Counted from the first letter of the stretch, positions 1 through 7,808 are shown. The stretch: DNA of 18,690 nt from Planctomycetia bacterium (GCA_005778045.1 SXKQ01000052.1:1-18690); one strand, 5' to 3'. Program-made: numbers and translations. Notes: generated from the letters alone by a model not told the origin.

Positions 1-529
1 CCTTGCCGGTGCCGCTCTCGCCGGTGACGAGTACGGTGCCCTTGCTCTTCGCGATGCGCTGGACGGCACGGACGGTCTCCTGCATGGCAGTGCTCTCGGC
101 GATCGTGCGCGAGCTGGCGCCGAGCACTTCCTGGCGCAGGTACTCGTTCTCTCGCTCGAGCTTCGAGGTGCGCTCGATGCGGCGCAGCACCAGCTGCAGA
201 GTGTCGGCGGTGCAGGGCTTCATCAGGAAGTCCACTGCGCCGCGGCGCATTGCCTGCACGGCCGTCTCGACCGTGCCGTGGGCCGTGATCACGACCACCG
301 GCAGGCCCGGCATGTTGCTCTTGAGTCGCTCGACGAGCTGCAGCCCGTCCGAACCCGGCATGCGCAGGTCGGTCAGCACGATGTCCGGGCGCGTGTTACG
401 TGCCTGCTCGAAGCCTTCGTTGCCGTCGCGCGCGACGGCAACCTGAAAGCCAAGGCTCTTGACCGCCTCGACGAGGAACTGGCGGGACAGGTTGTCGTCG
501 TCGACGACGAGGATCTTCTGGATTGACAT
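1..529 (-). CDS. NtrC-family sigma-54 response regulator, N-terminal part (runs off the left edge)
   Basis: The first 176 residues are present; the 3' end lies outside the window. A receiver domain fills about residues 4-118: acidic pocket D10-D12, phosphoacceptor D54 in VLTDLRMPG, T82 and K104 in MKP. A helical linker follows, then the start of an AAA+ domain, ending in Walker A (GESGTGK, 170-176). This receiver plus AAA+ order defines the NtrC/AtoC/FlrC class, which hydrolyses ATP to open sigma-54 promoters when phosphorylated. The ATG is 8 bp after the stop of the histidine kinase gene, so the two form a cognate pair in one operon. In a flagellar neighbourhood the closest functional analogues are FlrC and FleR; that assignment is inferred. 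The GAFTGA loop and helix-turn-helix cannot be checked here. Confidence 0.93.
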   Translation of the reverse strand, partial: MSIQKILVVDDDNLSRQFLVEAVKSLGFQVAVARDGNEGFEQARNTRPDIVLTDLRMPGSDGLQLVERLKSNMPGLPVVVITAHGTVETAVQAMRRGAVDFLMKPCTADTLQLVLRRIERTSKLERENEYLRQEVLGASSRTIAESTAMQETVRAVQRIAKSKGTVLVTGESGTGK

Positions 530-537
530 GGCGAGTT

Positions 538-1731
538 TCAGTTGCGGAAGGGGATGTGGAGGCGCACTTCTGCGCCGCCAAGGGGGGACGGAAGGGGAGA
601 AATCTCGACGCGCCCGCCGTGGAGTACGGCGATGCGCTGGACAAGCGCGAGCCCGAGGCCGGTGCCTTCGGCGCGCGTGGTGAAGAAGGGCTCGAACACG
701 CGGCGGGCGAGCTTGTGGGAGATGCCCGGCCCGGCGTCCTGCACGCGCGCGACGACTTCGTCGCCCTCGCGCATGATCGAGAGGTGCACGCGTCCGCCTT
801 CGGGCTGGGCCTCGATCGCGTTGGCGAGCAGGTTGCGCAGCGCCTGGCGCAGCTTGATGCGGTCGCCGGCGAAGGAGGGGCAGTCGACGGAGCTCGAGAG
901 CTCGAAGCGGAACTCGCCGTCGCGCTCGGCGCCGAGGCGCGCGAGGCGCAGGGCGGCGCGGGCTAGCTCGTGCGCGTCGACCGAGTCGAGCGCGAGCTTC
1001 TCGGGACTCGCGAGCGACATCATGCTCGCGAGGATCGTCTCGGACTCCGCGGAGCCTTCGACGATCAGGCCTGCCCAGCGGCGCTCGTCGCTGCCCTCCG
1101 GCAGGCGCGGCGCGAGCAGCTCGGCGAAACCCTTGACCGCCATCATCGGGTTGCGCAGCTCGTGCGCGATCCCGCTGGCCATGTCGCCCATCGCAGACAG
1201 CTTGTCCATGGCGTGCAGGCGCTCGGAGAGCTCGACCACGCGCGTGCGGTCGTCGAGGATCTCGACCGTGCCTGTCGGCTCGCCACCGGCGCGCAGGTCG
1301 CGGGCGACCACCGAGCGACGCGAGGCCACGATGCGCCGCGAGCCGTCGGGGTACACCATTTCGTGCTCGGTCCACTCGTCGCTGTGGCCATCGAATTCCG
1401 TCGATGCGCGCCCGAGAACCGCGCTCTCGTCCGCACCGAGCACGGCGAGGGCCGCGGCGTTGGCGCGCACGATGCGACCGTCGGCGTCGCGCACGAGCAC
1501 TCCCGTCGGGAGCGCCGCAAGCACGGCCTCGAGGCCGGCCTTCACCTCGTCGAGTTCGGCGACCTTGCGCGCGAGCTCGCGGTTGGCGACAGCGAGCTCC
1601 TGCTCGACGCGCCGCGCGCGCTCCTCCAGCGAGCGGTAGCTCGTGGTCAGACTGGCCCCGAGGCTTTCGAGCTCGCGCATCGCGCGCTCGAGGTCGAGCT
1701 CGGGCAGGTGCTGCTGGCTGGTGGGGGTCAC
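538..1731 (-). CDS. soluble PAS-domain histidine kinase, NtrB/FlrB/FleS-like
   Basis: 397 residues with no membrane segment, so a cytoplasmic sensor. It begins with a helical, coiled-coil-like stretch (about 12-72), then a PAS domain (about 70-168, with LAALPTGVLVRDADGRI). The phosphoacceptor region has H190 in GIAHELRNPM. The ATPase domain has an N box (RNLLANAIEA, N304), G1 (DAGPGI, 332-337), F box (FEPFFTT, 346-352) and G2 (GTGLGLA, 356-362), so all catalytic boxes look intact. The GTG start at 1731 overlaps the stop of the upstream TPR gene in a GTGA junction; longer in-frame starts would run deep into that gene. It should phosphorylate the regulator encoded 8 bp downstream. The soluble PAS-kinase form matches FlrB, FleS and AtoS-like kinases, but the partner gene would have to be tested to assign a flagellar role. 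Confidence 0.93.
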   Translation of the reverse strand: MTPTSQQHLPELDLERAMRELESLGASLTTSYRSLEERARRVEQELAVANRELARKVAELDEVKAGLEAVLAALPTGVLVRDADGRIVRANAAALAVLGADESAVLGRASTEFDGHSDEWTEHEMVYPDGSRRIVASRRSVVARDLRAGGEPTGTVEILDDRTRVVELSERLHAMDKLSAMGDMASGIAHELRNPMMAVKGFAELLAPRLPEGSDERRWAGLIVEGSAESETILASMMSLASPEKLALDSVDAHELARAALRLARLGAERDGEFRFELSSSVDCPSFAGDRIKLRQALRNLLANAIEAQPEGGRVHLSIMREGDEVVARVQDAGPGISHKLARRVFEPFFTTRAEGTGLGLALVQRIAVLHGGRVEISPLPSPLGGAEVRLHIPFRN

Positions 1732-2564
1732 GGGCGCTTCTCCTTGCCAGTGCTGCGCTTCTCGAAGTCGACGCGCCACTGCAGGAACTCGAGGTCCTCG
1801 CGGGCGCGCTCGGCGAGCGAGCCGGCATCCTTGCGAGCGACCACGGCGCCGAAGCCGGCGATGGCCTCGATATCGCGACCGAGCTTCTCCAGCGAGCGGG
1901 CGCGCCAGTAGGAGCACTCGGCGTCGTCGAGTCGCAGCTCGAACGCGGCGAGCGCCTCCGCGTAGCGACCTTGGCGGTAGCAGGCACGTCCGAGTCGCAG
2001 CGCATCCGCCGCGTAGCCCGGTTGCTCGAACGTGCGCGTGGCGCTGCCCTTGGAGTCCGCTGCCGTCGTCGTCGCCGCCGCGATGGTGGGGGCGTTGGCG
2101 GTCTGCTCGCGCGGCCTGTTCGTCGCCGCGCCGAGGCGCGCGCGCAGCGAGTCATCGAGTCCCGTCGTGGCGGCCACTTCGACCGTCGCTGCCGTCGTCG
2201 CCGGAGCCGGGACGCTCGTAGACGTTTGGGGCGCACTGGCGGGAAGCGTGGCGTTCTCGCGGCGCTCGGCTTCGCCTTGTAGGCGCGCGACGTCGGTGCG
2301 CAGCGTGTCGAGCAAGGCATCGCGTGCACCCGGGTTTTCGGGCGGTGTGGGAAGCGGGGCCTCGGTGGCCGCGATCACGGTGTAGATCGCGCTGGCGTCG
2401 CCAGACTGCAGGCGTTGCTCGACCGCCGCGAGCTGGTCGAGCGCCTTCAGCGTGCGCTGCAGCGTCGCTTCGAGCGAGTCCTCTCCGCCAGAGCCCAGCG
2501 TCACGGCCGGCACCACGAGCAGCGTGGCAAGGCCGAGGTTGAGCGCGTAGTTGAACTTCAACAT
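1728..2564 (-). CDS. exported TPR protein of unknown function
   Basis: 278 residues. The N-terminus is a short polar start plus a hydrophobic run (about 8-24, ALNLGLATLLVVPAVTLG), consistent with a signal peptide or membrane anchor. The middle (about 30-105) is helical, and about 106-180 is a low-complexity Ala/Thr/Pro linker. The C-terminus (about 183-268) has TPR-like helix pairs (YAADALRLGRACYRQGRYAEALAAFE, in two pieces of the A-helix/B-helix pattern). The ATG at 2564 overlaps the previous stop by one base (TGATG), and its own stop overlaps the kinase start. That junction fixes the start, although the frame stays open upstream. It is probably periplasmic and works with the larger TPR protein before it. 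I do not recognise a named family. Confidence 0.82.
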   Translation of the reverse strand: MLKFNYALNLGLATLLVVPAVTLGSGGEDSLEATLQRTLKALDQLAAVEQRLQSGDASAIYTVIAATEAPLPTPPENPGARDALLDTLRTDVARLQGEAERRENATLPASAPQTSTSVPAPATTAATVEVAATTGLDDSLRARLGAATNRPREQTANAPTIAAATTTAADSKGSATRTFEQPGYAADALRLGRACYRQGRYAEALAAFELRLDDAECSYWRARSLEKLGRDIEAIAGFGAVVARKDAGSLAERAREDLEFLQWRVDFEKRSTGKEKRP

Positions 2565-4006
2565 CAGATTCGCCCTCGGTAGGCCTCGATGGCCTCTTCG
2601 ATGCGACCCTCGCCCTCGAGCAACCCGCCGGCGAGCAGGTACAGCTCGCGGCGCAGCTCGGGCGACTGGATCGAGTCCATGTGCTCGCGCAGGTGGGCCA
2701 GCGCGGCGTCGACGCCGACCTCGCGCGACAGCGCGCGGGCGTGGCAGCGGGCGAAGCGCGCGCGCAGGTCCTCGTCGAGCGCGTTCAGCGTCGCAGCCAT
2801 GCCGCGCAGCGTCTTGAGCGATTCCGCGAACGAGCCGCCGTCGCACAGGCGCTCGGCGCGCTCGAGAGCCGAGCTCTCGGCCGGAGCGGCCGGCGTATCC
2901 AACTGGAGCGCCGCGCGCGCATCGCGCACGACCGTGTCGAGAGCAAGGCCTTCCTTGCGCGCGGCCTCGGCCACGAACAGGGCGCCGACCTCGTCGCTCG
3001 CCTCGAGCGCGGCGGTGGCGGCAGCGAGCAGCGCCGCTTCCTTGTGCGTTCCCTCGCAGAGTTGCGCGTAGGCGAGCCAAGCGCGGGCGGAGTCGCCGCG
3101 ACGACCAGCCGTGCTACACGCGAGCGCACGCAGTTCGAGCGACTCGCGGCGATCGGCGGGGCCGACGAGGCGCGTGTCGAGCTCGTCGAGCAGCACGAGT
3201 GCCTTGTCGCCTTGGCCGAGACCGGCGAGAGCGCGCACGCGCACCTGCTTGCGGCGCAGTTCCTCGTGACGCGACGCGGCGCTGTCGAGCGCGTCGATCG
3301 CGTCGATCATGTACAGCGCGCGCTCGTGCTGGCCGAGGCGCACGACGCACCACGCGAGCTCGAGCCGGGCGGGAATCTCGAGACCATGCCCGCGCTCGCT
3401 GCGCAGCAGCTCGGAGAAGCGGTTGGCGGCGTCCTGCCACGCTTCCTCGCTCACCAGCAGGTTGCCGGCGGCGAACAGTGCATCGTCGGCGAGCGGCGAG
3501 TCGGAGTAGCGCTCGACCAGCTGGTCGTAGCGGGCCCGAGCGGCGGCGAGGTTGCCGCGGCGTTCCTCGATCACGGCTTGGTTGCGCAGCGCCTCGGGGG
3601 CGAGCGCGTGGTCGGCGAAGTCGCGCAGGGTCACGGCGGAAGCGGCGAGCGAGGCTTCGTAGAGCGCGTCGGCTTCGTTCGAGCCTTCCAGACCCGGGCG
3701 GAGCACCAGCACGCTGCCGCGAACTTCGGCCTCGAGACCGACAGAACCGGCGATGAAGCGCGTGGCCTGACGCAGCGAGCGGTCGCGCAGGTCGACGCTG
3801 ACGAGTGTACGGCTCGTGCTCTGGTCGAGGCCGACGAGCTCGAGCCCGGCCTCGCGCGCGAGATCGCCGAGGAGGTCGTGCAGGAGCGCGTTGTCGGCGT
3901 GGATCGTGCACGTGCGCTCGCCATCGCGTTCGGCGACTGAGAGCTCGTGGTGGAGTTCGCGCGTCTGGGGCGCGAGGAGGAGGAGGGCGGCGAGGGCGAG
4001 CTTCAC
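2564..4006 (-). CDS. exported STN-like / TPR-repeat protein
   Basis: 480 residues starting with a signal peptide (MKLALAALLLLAPQ). Residues about 38-103 resemble the STN domain found at the N-terminus of secretins and TonB receptors: LLHDLLGDLAREAGLELVG, then TLVSVDLRDRSLRQATRFIAG and a closing VRGSVLVL strand. From about 136 to the end are repeated TPR-like helix pairs; the first (GNLAAARARYDQLVERY, then SPLADDALFAAGNLL) recalls the CpoB/BamD type. The GTG start overlaps the previous stop in a GTGA junction and has a strong Shine-Dalgarno (GGAGGA) 6-7 bases upstream. It is predicted to be periplasmic or envelope-associated. Sitting between a membrane protein and a two-component pair, it may belong to a sensing or assembly complex; that role is inference. 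The STN call rests on pattern only. Confidence 0.85.
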   Translation of the reverse strand: MKLALAALLLLAPQTRELHHELSVAERDGERTCTIHADNALLHDLLGDLAREAGLELVGLDQSTSRTLVSVDLRDRSLRQATRFIAGSVGLEAEVRGSVLVLRPGLEGSNEADALYEASLAASAVTLRDFADHALAPEALRNQAVIEERRGNLAAARARYDQLVERYSDSPLADDALFAAGNLLVSEEAWQDAANRFSELLRSERGHGLEIPARLELAWCVVRLGQHERALYMIDAIDALDSAASRHEELRRKQVRVRALAGLGQGDKALVLLDELDTRLVGPADRRESLELRALACSTAGRRGDSARAWLAYAQLCEGTHKEAALLAAATAALEASDEVGALFVAEAARKEGLALDTVVRDARAALQLDTPAAPAESSALERAERLCDGGSFAESLKTLRGMAATLNALDEDLRARFARCHARALSREVGVDAALAHLREHMDSIQSPELRRELYLLAGGLLEGEGRIEEAIEAYRGRI

Positions 4007-4695
4007 CGGCGCTCCTCCGTGCCCCGGGCGAGAGTGTCGGCCTCGAGCCGGTAGCTGTCGGCGATCAGGAAGCCGGCCTGAGCCTCGATTTCCTCGCGGG
4101 CGGGCGGCTCGACGCGGTCGATCACCGAAAGTAGGCCCTGCAGCATGCGGCGCGCGCGAACGTGCTCGCCCTGCGCGATGCGCTCGCGGGCGATCTCGAG
4201 CGTGCGGAAGCCCTCGGGGAGTGCCCCGAAGGCGGGTTCGGAGGCGCGCGCGGCAGTCGCGGTGCGCTGGTTCGATTCGTTGCGCAGGTCGGTGCTGGCC
4301 TCACGCACATCGTGGGCGACGTCGAGGACGAGGTCGCGCGTGGCGCTGACCGAGTTCCAGGCGAAGGCCATCAGGGCGACGTTGGCGACGAGCACGGCGG
4401 CGAAGAGCGCCGTGGCGAGCGGGGACATCGAGAAGCCCGCGCGCTCACCGACCGGGACTGCCGTGGTCCCAGACGCCGGACCGGTCGCGCTCTCCGTCGG
4501 CGCCTCGACCTGTGCCAGCGTGCTCGGTGCAGCGGCCGCGGTCGGCGCGGAGGCGGGCAGGGCGGGTTTGGGGGCCGCCTGCTGGTGGAGCTCGACGAAG
4601 TTGAACAGGTCCTCGTCCGTCTCCGGCGGAGGCGTGCCGGTGGCGAGCTGCTCATGCAGCTTGCCGGTTCCGGGGACGAGCGGGTCGAGAACCAT
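4003..4695 (-). CDS. single-pass membrane protein of unknown function
   Basis: 230 residues. The N-terminal part (1-88) is soluble, with a Pro/Ala/Thr-rich linker at about 40-85. One strong transmembrane helix follows (about 92-113, LATALFAAVLVANVALMAF), then a helical, probably coiled-coil stretch (115-145) and a C-terminal region with a TPR-like hairpin (ERIAQGEHVRARRMLQGLLS). No signal peptide is visible, so the N-terminus is probably cytoplasmic and the C-terminal half periplasmic. The ATG has GAGGG about 4 bases upstream. This is the first gene of the minus-strand operon and overlaps the next gene by 4 bp. It could link the periplasmic TPR proteins to the soluble kinase across the inner membrane; this is a hypothesis. 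No named family recognised. Confidence 0.82.
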   Translation of the reverse strand: MVLDPLVPGTGKLHEQLATGTPPPETDEDLFNFVELHQQAAPKPALPASAPTAAAAPSTLAQVEAPTESATGPASGTTAVPVGERAGFSMSPLATALFAAVLVANVALMAFAWNSVSATRDLVLDVAHDVREASTDLRNESNQRTATAARASEPAFGALPEGFRTLEIARERIAQGEHVRARRMLQGLLSVIDRVEPPAREEIEAQAGFLIADSYRLEADTLARGTEERR

Positions 4696-4726
4696 GTCGC
4701 CCTCAGAGTTCGGCTGCGGAGGATTT

Positions 4727-4743
4727 TTCCTTGAAGCAAGGAA
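4727..4743. promoter_or_regulatory. 17-bp dyad TTCCTTG-N3-CAAGGAA, candidate operator
   Basis: A perfect 7-bp inverted repeat around AAG, in the 117-bp gap between the degenerate activator gene and the first gene of the TPR/two-component operon. It lies about 32 bp before the ATG at 4695. On the transcribed (minus) strand the stem is followed by A residues, not T, so it is not an intrinsic terminator for that direction. A binding site for a dimeric regulator is the simplest reading. Confidence 0.4.
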
Positions 4744-4812
4744 TGCCCACCGTGGCAGGTTCTTCCTGATTCGGGGAAGCCCACGGCGGCGCGAAGCCCG
4801 TGCCGGTCAGTC

Positions 4813-5631
4813 CTAGCGAGACACGATCCCGTAGGCCCGCAGCTTGAGGTGCAGGGTGGCCCGGTGCAGGCCGAGCACACGCGCGGCCTTGCTGCGATTG
4901 CCGCCCTGCTCTTCGAGCACGCGGCGGATCAAGAGTTCCTCGACCTCGCGCAGGGAGCGGGCCTCGAGCGTGAGTGCCGGGCCGGAGGGCTCCGCGCGCG
5001 GGGCCGCTGCGAGGAGGTGGTGTTCCTCGAGCGTATCTGACTCGCAGACGAGTGCGGCGCGGGCGACGAGCAGCTCGACCTCGCGCTCGTTGCCGAGCCA
5101 AACGTGCGAGAGGACATGCTGCCGGGCGGAGGCGCCGAGGCGCGCGCCGGGAAGTTCCTTCGCCAGCACCGCGAGCGCGAGGTCGAGGGCTTCCTGCGGG
5201 CGATCGCGCAGCGGCGGAATCGTCAGCGCAAGGCCGTTGAGCCGGTAGAGCAGGTCCTCGCGGAGCTGCTGCGCGAGTCGCTCGGTCGCGGAGGGAAGCG
5301 ACGCGATCACGCGCGCCGTGCGCGGGGCGAAGAGCGCGCGCGCAAGCTCGGCCTGAGCGGTGTCGGAGCAGCGCTCGACGCGTTGGACAAACAGCGTGCC
5401 GTCTCGCGCCTCCGCCAGCGCGGCGCTCGGGCTGGCCTCGCGCTCGCGTCGCGCATCGACATGCACGAAGGGCGCCGAGGCGCGCGGCGAGAGCGCGTGG
5501 ATCTCGCGCGCCAGCTCGAGCACGGGCGTGCCGGGCGGAGCCACGAGCAGCACCGAGGAGCTCGACGACGCGGCGGCGCGCGCCGCGAGGACGCGCAATT
5601 CCTTCCACGTGCTCCCGGGTCCGCTCGTCAT
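4813..5631 (-). CDS. degenerate sigma-54 activator-like regulator with intact Fis-type HTH
   Basis: 272 residues with the skeleton of an NtrC-type AAA+ domain and no receiver domain. The Walker A slot reads APPGTPVL (31-38) where the family has GESGTGKE, so the lysine is gone. Walker B reads GTLFVQRVE (78-86) where GTLFLDEI is expected. The stretch between FVHVDAR and GTLF is only about 16 residues, so ELFGHEKGAFTGA, the sigma-54 contact loop, is absent. REDLLYRLN and IPPLRDRP (124-144) survive, as does the C-terminal Fis-type helix-turn-helix (244-269, NRSKAARVLGLHRATLHLKL). It should bind DNA but neither hydrolyse ATP nor activate sigma-54. TyrR and HupR are known family members without a normal sigma-54 function. 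It is encoded divergently from flagellin 1, so it may regulate flagellins or the adjacent operon. The ATG at 5631 has only a weak Shine-Dalgarno. Confidence 0.88.
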   Translation of the reverse strand: MTSGPGSTWKELRVLAARAAASSSSSVLLVAPPGTPVLELAREIHALSPRASAPFVHVDARREREASPSAALAEARDGTLFVQRVERCSDTAQAELARALFAPRTARVIASLPSATERLAQQLREDLLYRLNGLALTIPPLRDRPQEALDLALAVLAKELPGARLGASARQHVLSHVWLGNEREVELLVARAALVCESDTLEEHHLLAAAPRAEPSGPALTLEARSLREVEELLIRRVLEEQGGNRSKAARVLGLHRATLHLKLRAYGIVSR

Positions 5632-5682
5632 GCGCGCTCAGTCCTATTGAACAGGTCGCCGCGCGCTGGCGCTCGCATGGAG

Positions 5683-5701
5683 CTCGAGGAATTTCCTCGA
5701 G
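5683..5701. promoter_or_regulatory. perfect 19-bp palindrome in the regulator/flagellin intergenic region
   Basis: CTCGAGGAA-T-TTCCTCGAG is a perfect 9-bp inverted repeat around one base. It lies in the 185-bp divergent gap, about 50 bp upstream of the degenerate activator ATG and about 115 bp upstream of the flagellin 1 ATG. A one-base centre is too tight for an RNA hairpin loop, which favours a protein-binding DNA site. The encoded Fis-type HTH regulator is the obvious candidate ligand; this is inference. Confidence 0.5.
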
Positions 5702-5816
5702 AGCGCTTCAGGGATCGCGAAGCCCTCCGAGAACCCGGCGTGCTCGACAGCGGGATCGGACCGCGCGGGCACGGACCACACAGCGACCACCTCAACCACC
5801 AGCGCAGGAAAGAACC

Positions 5817-6641
5817 ATGGGCCTCCGAGTCAACACGAACATCGCCTCGATGAATGCGCAGCGCAACCTCGGCTCCGTCAGCACGCGCCTGATGGGCAAC
5901 TTCAAGCGCCTCTCGAGCGGCTTGCGCATCTCGACCGCGTCGGACGACGCCGCCGGTCTCGGCATCAGCGAGCGCATGCGCTCCCAGATCCGCAGCTACG
6001 GCGCGGCGCAGCGCAACGCGCAGGACGGCATCTCGCTCGTCCAGACCGCCGAAGGCGCGCTCAACGAGATCAACAGCATCCTCAACCGGATGCGCGAGCT
6101 GTCGATCCAGGCCGCGAACGGCACGCTCTCCAGCGCCGATCGCGCCACGCTCGACACCGAGTACCAGGAACTGATCAACGAGATCGACCGCATCTCGAGC
6201 ACCTCGACCTTCAACGGGGTCCAGCTGATCGACGGCACGACGACCTCGCTCGACCTGCAGGCCGGCATCAACTCGAGCGAGGTGATCACCGTCTCGCTGC
6301 AGGACACGACCGCCTCGGCGCTCAACCTGTCGGGCCTGACGGTCGGCTCCGCCGCGGGCGCCTCGGCCTCGCTGGCGGTGATCGACGCCGCCGTCGACCT
6401 GGTCACGACTGCGCGCGGTGCGCTCGGCTCGGCCCAGAACCGCCTGCAGTCCGCGATCTCCTCGATCGCGAACGCATCCGAGAACCTCGCCGCCGCCGAG
6501 TCGCGCATCCGCGACGTCGACGTGGCGACCGAGACCGCGGACCTCACCCGCAACACGATCATGCAGCAAGCCGCCGTCGCCATGCTCGCGCAGGCCAACG
6601 TGCAGCCGCAGCTCGCGCTCAGCCTGCTCCAGGGCAGCTGA
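5817..6641 (+). CDS. fliC: flagellin 1
   Basis: 274 residues, a minimal flagellin. The N-terminal D0/D1 helices span about 1-140 ([47 protein letters not shown]). A short variable piece (about 141-185) replaces the large D2/D3 domains of enteric flagellins, and C-terminal D1/D0 helices span about 190-274 ([20 protein letters not shown], ending [14 protein letters not shown]). It polymerises into the filament after export. Cysteine is absent. The RMRELSIQ segment is close to the TLR5-recognised RVRELAVQ type. It is the most divergent of the four copies, for example SMNAQRNL and TIMQQAAVAMLAQ. AGGAAAG precedes the ATG. A strong hairpin follows the gene, so it is probably monocistronic. Confidence 0.97.
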   Translation: MGLRVNTNIASMNAQRNLGSVSTRLMGNFKRLSSGLRISTASDDAAGLGISERMRSQIRSYGAAQRNAQDGISLVQTAEGALNEINSILNRMRELSIQAANGTLSSADRATLDTEYQELINEIDRISSTSTFNGVQLIDGTTTSLDLQAGINSSEVITVSLQDTTASALNLSGLTVGSAAGASASLAVIDAAVDLVTTARGALGSAQNRLQSAISSIANASENLAAAESRIRDVDVATETADLTRNTIMQQAAVAMLAQANVQPQLALSLLQGS

Positions 6642-6938
6642 TCGGAAGGAATCCGGCTCCTGTGCCGGTCGCTGTTGGGGAGGGCCTTGTTGGCCCTCCC
6701 CGTCCCCCCCCCGCGCTCTTTTCAATCCTCATCCGACCGCCAGCCCCGTCGCTCGCGCGCTCTTCGCAGCGCAGCGAACGGTGCCCAGCTCCGCCTCGCC
6801 GGAGCGCGTCGCCAGCGCTTGAGCGCGGCCCGCGCGCACGACGGCCAGCGCGTCCGAGCCGGTTCTTCCCCGCCCTCCTCCGTGGTGTGTCCTACCGCGG
6901 AGGTGTTTCCCAAACCCCAGCTACACAAGGAAATCGCA
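6642..6938. other. intergenic region between flagellins 1 and 2
   Basis: About 297 bp. It holds the flagellin 1 terminator hairpin, a run of nine C (6704-6712) and AAGGAAA, the ribosome site of flagellin 2. I found no convincing sigma-28 or sigma-54 promoter. The frame of flagellin 2 stays open upstream to 6675, but the predicted extension has no flagellin character. Confidence 0.6.
6677..6701 (+). terminator. hairpin terminator after flagellin 1
   Basis: Perfect 10-bp GC-rich stem (GGGGAGGGCC / GGCCCTCCCC) with a TTGTT loop, 35 bp after the flagellin 1 stop. The following sequence is C-rich, with a short TCTTTTC only about 16 bp later, so it lacks a classic U tract. It may terminate poorly or protect the 3' end of the mRNA. 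Confidence 0.65.
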
Positions 6939-7760
6939 ATGGGACTTCGTGTCAACACCAACATCGCCGCCATGACGGCCCAGCGCAACCTCGCTGGCGT
7001 CAGCCAGCGTCTCTCCGGCAACTTCGGTCGACTCTCGAGCGGCATGCGCATCTCGACGGCAGCCGATGACGCCGCCGGCCTCGGCATCTCCGAGCGCATG
7101 CGCGCCCAGGTGCGCTCGCTCAACGTCGCCAGCCGCAACGCGCAGGACGGCGTCTCGCTCGCGCAGACCGCCGAAGGCGCCCTGCAGGAAGTCAACAACA
7201 ACCTGACGCGCATGCGCGAGCTGGCCATCCAGGCTTCCAACGGCACGCTCACCGCGCAGGACCGTTCCACGCTCGACACCGAGTTCCAGGCCCTGATCAC
7301 CGAGATCGACCGCGTCTCGGGCCAGACGACGTTCAACGGCGTCAACCTGCTCGACGGCACGACGACCTCGCTCAGCGTGCAGGTCGGCAACAACGCCGGC
7401 GAGACGATCGCCGTGAGGCTCTCGGACATGACCGCCACGGCGCTCAGCATCAGCGGCGAGTCCGTCGCCACGGCCGCCGGTGCCGCCACCGCGCTGACCG
7501 CGATCGACACCGCGATCGACAACGTCACGACGACGCGTGGTGCCCTCGGCGCCGCGCAGAACCGCCTGACGAGCGCGCTCTCCTCGATCCTCAACACGCG
7601 CGAGAACCTCTCGGCCGCCGAGAGCCGCATCCGCGACGTCGACGTGGCGATCGAGACCGCGGACCTCACGCGCAACTCGATCCTGCAGCAGGCCGCGGTG
7701 AGCGTCCTCGCGCAGGCCAACACCCAGCCCCAGCTCGCGCTCTCGCTGCTGCAGGGCTGA
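6939..7760 (+). CDS. fliC: flagellin 2
   Basis: 273 residues with the same minimal architecture as flagellin 1: N-terminal D0/D1 helices ([47 protein letters not shown]), a short variable centre (about 140-185) and C-terminal helices ending [13 protein letters not shown]. The ATG at 6939 is chosen over upstream in-frame starts because homology to the other flagellins begins there and AAGGAAA sits 5-6 bases before it. Its 3' region (7555-7672) is identical at the DNA level to flagellin 3, evidence of recent gene conversion or duplication. It is flanked by about 300 bp and 240 bp of non-coding DNA, so it is likely transcribed on its own. It builds the filament together with the other copies. 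Confidence 0.97.
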   Translation: MGLRVNTNIAAMTAQRNLAGVSQRLSGNFGRLSSGMRISTAADDAAGLGISERMRAQVRSLNVASRNAQDGVSLAQTAEGALQEVNNNLTRMRELAIQASNGTLTAQDRSTLDTEFQALITEIDRVSGQTTFNGVNLLDGTTTSLSVQVGNNAGETIAVRLSDMTATALSISGESVATAAGAATALTAIDTAIDNVTTTRGALGAAQNRLTSALSSILNTRENLSAAESRIRDVDVAIETADLTRNSILQQAAVSVLAQANTQPQLALSLLQG

Positions 7761-7808
7761 TTCAGGGCGGCGCGAGCCGCTCGACGAGCACCGCGCGCAG
7801 CCCGCGCG

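Noticed and set aside
538..1917. Histidine kinase frame extended upstream to 1917
   Set aside because: The extension overlaps the TPR gene and is Arg-rich shadow sequence; the GTGA junction at 1728-1731 marks the start.
1728..3080. 450-residue version of the second TPR protein
   Set aside because: The first 172 residues are low-complexity Arg/Ala shadow of the upstream gene; a signal peptide begins at the ATG at 2564.
4735..4753. Sigma-54-like TGGGCATTCCTTGC on the minus strand before the TPR operon
   Set aside because: The TGG to TTGC spacing is one base short, and this spacing is strict for sigma-54.
5767..5782. GGGCACG-N4-ACACA before flagellin 1 as a sigma-54 promoter
   Set aside because: The -24 half is good but the -12 half lacks the GC dinucleotide, so the match is too weak.
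6675..6938. N-terminal extension of flagellin 2
   Set aside because: It covers the flagellin 1 terminator and has no similarity to flagellins.
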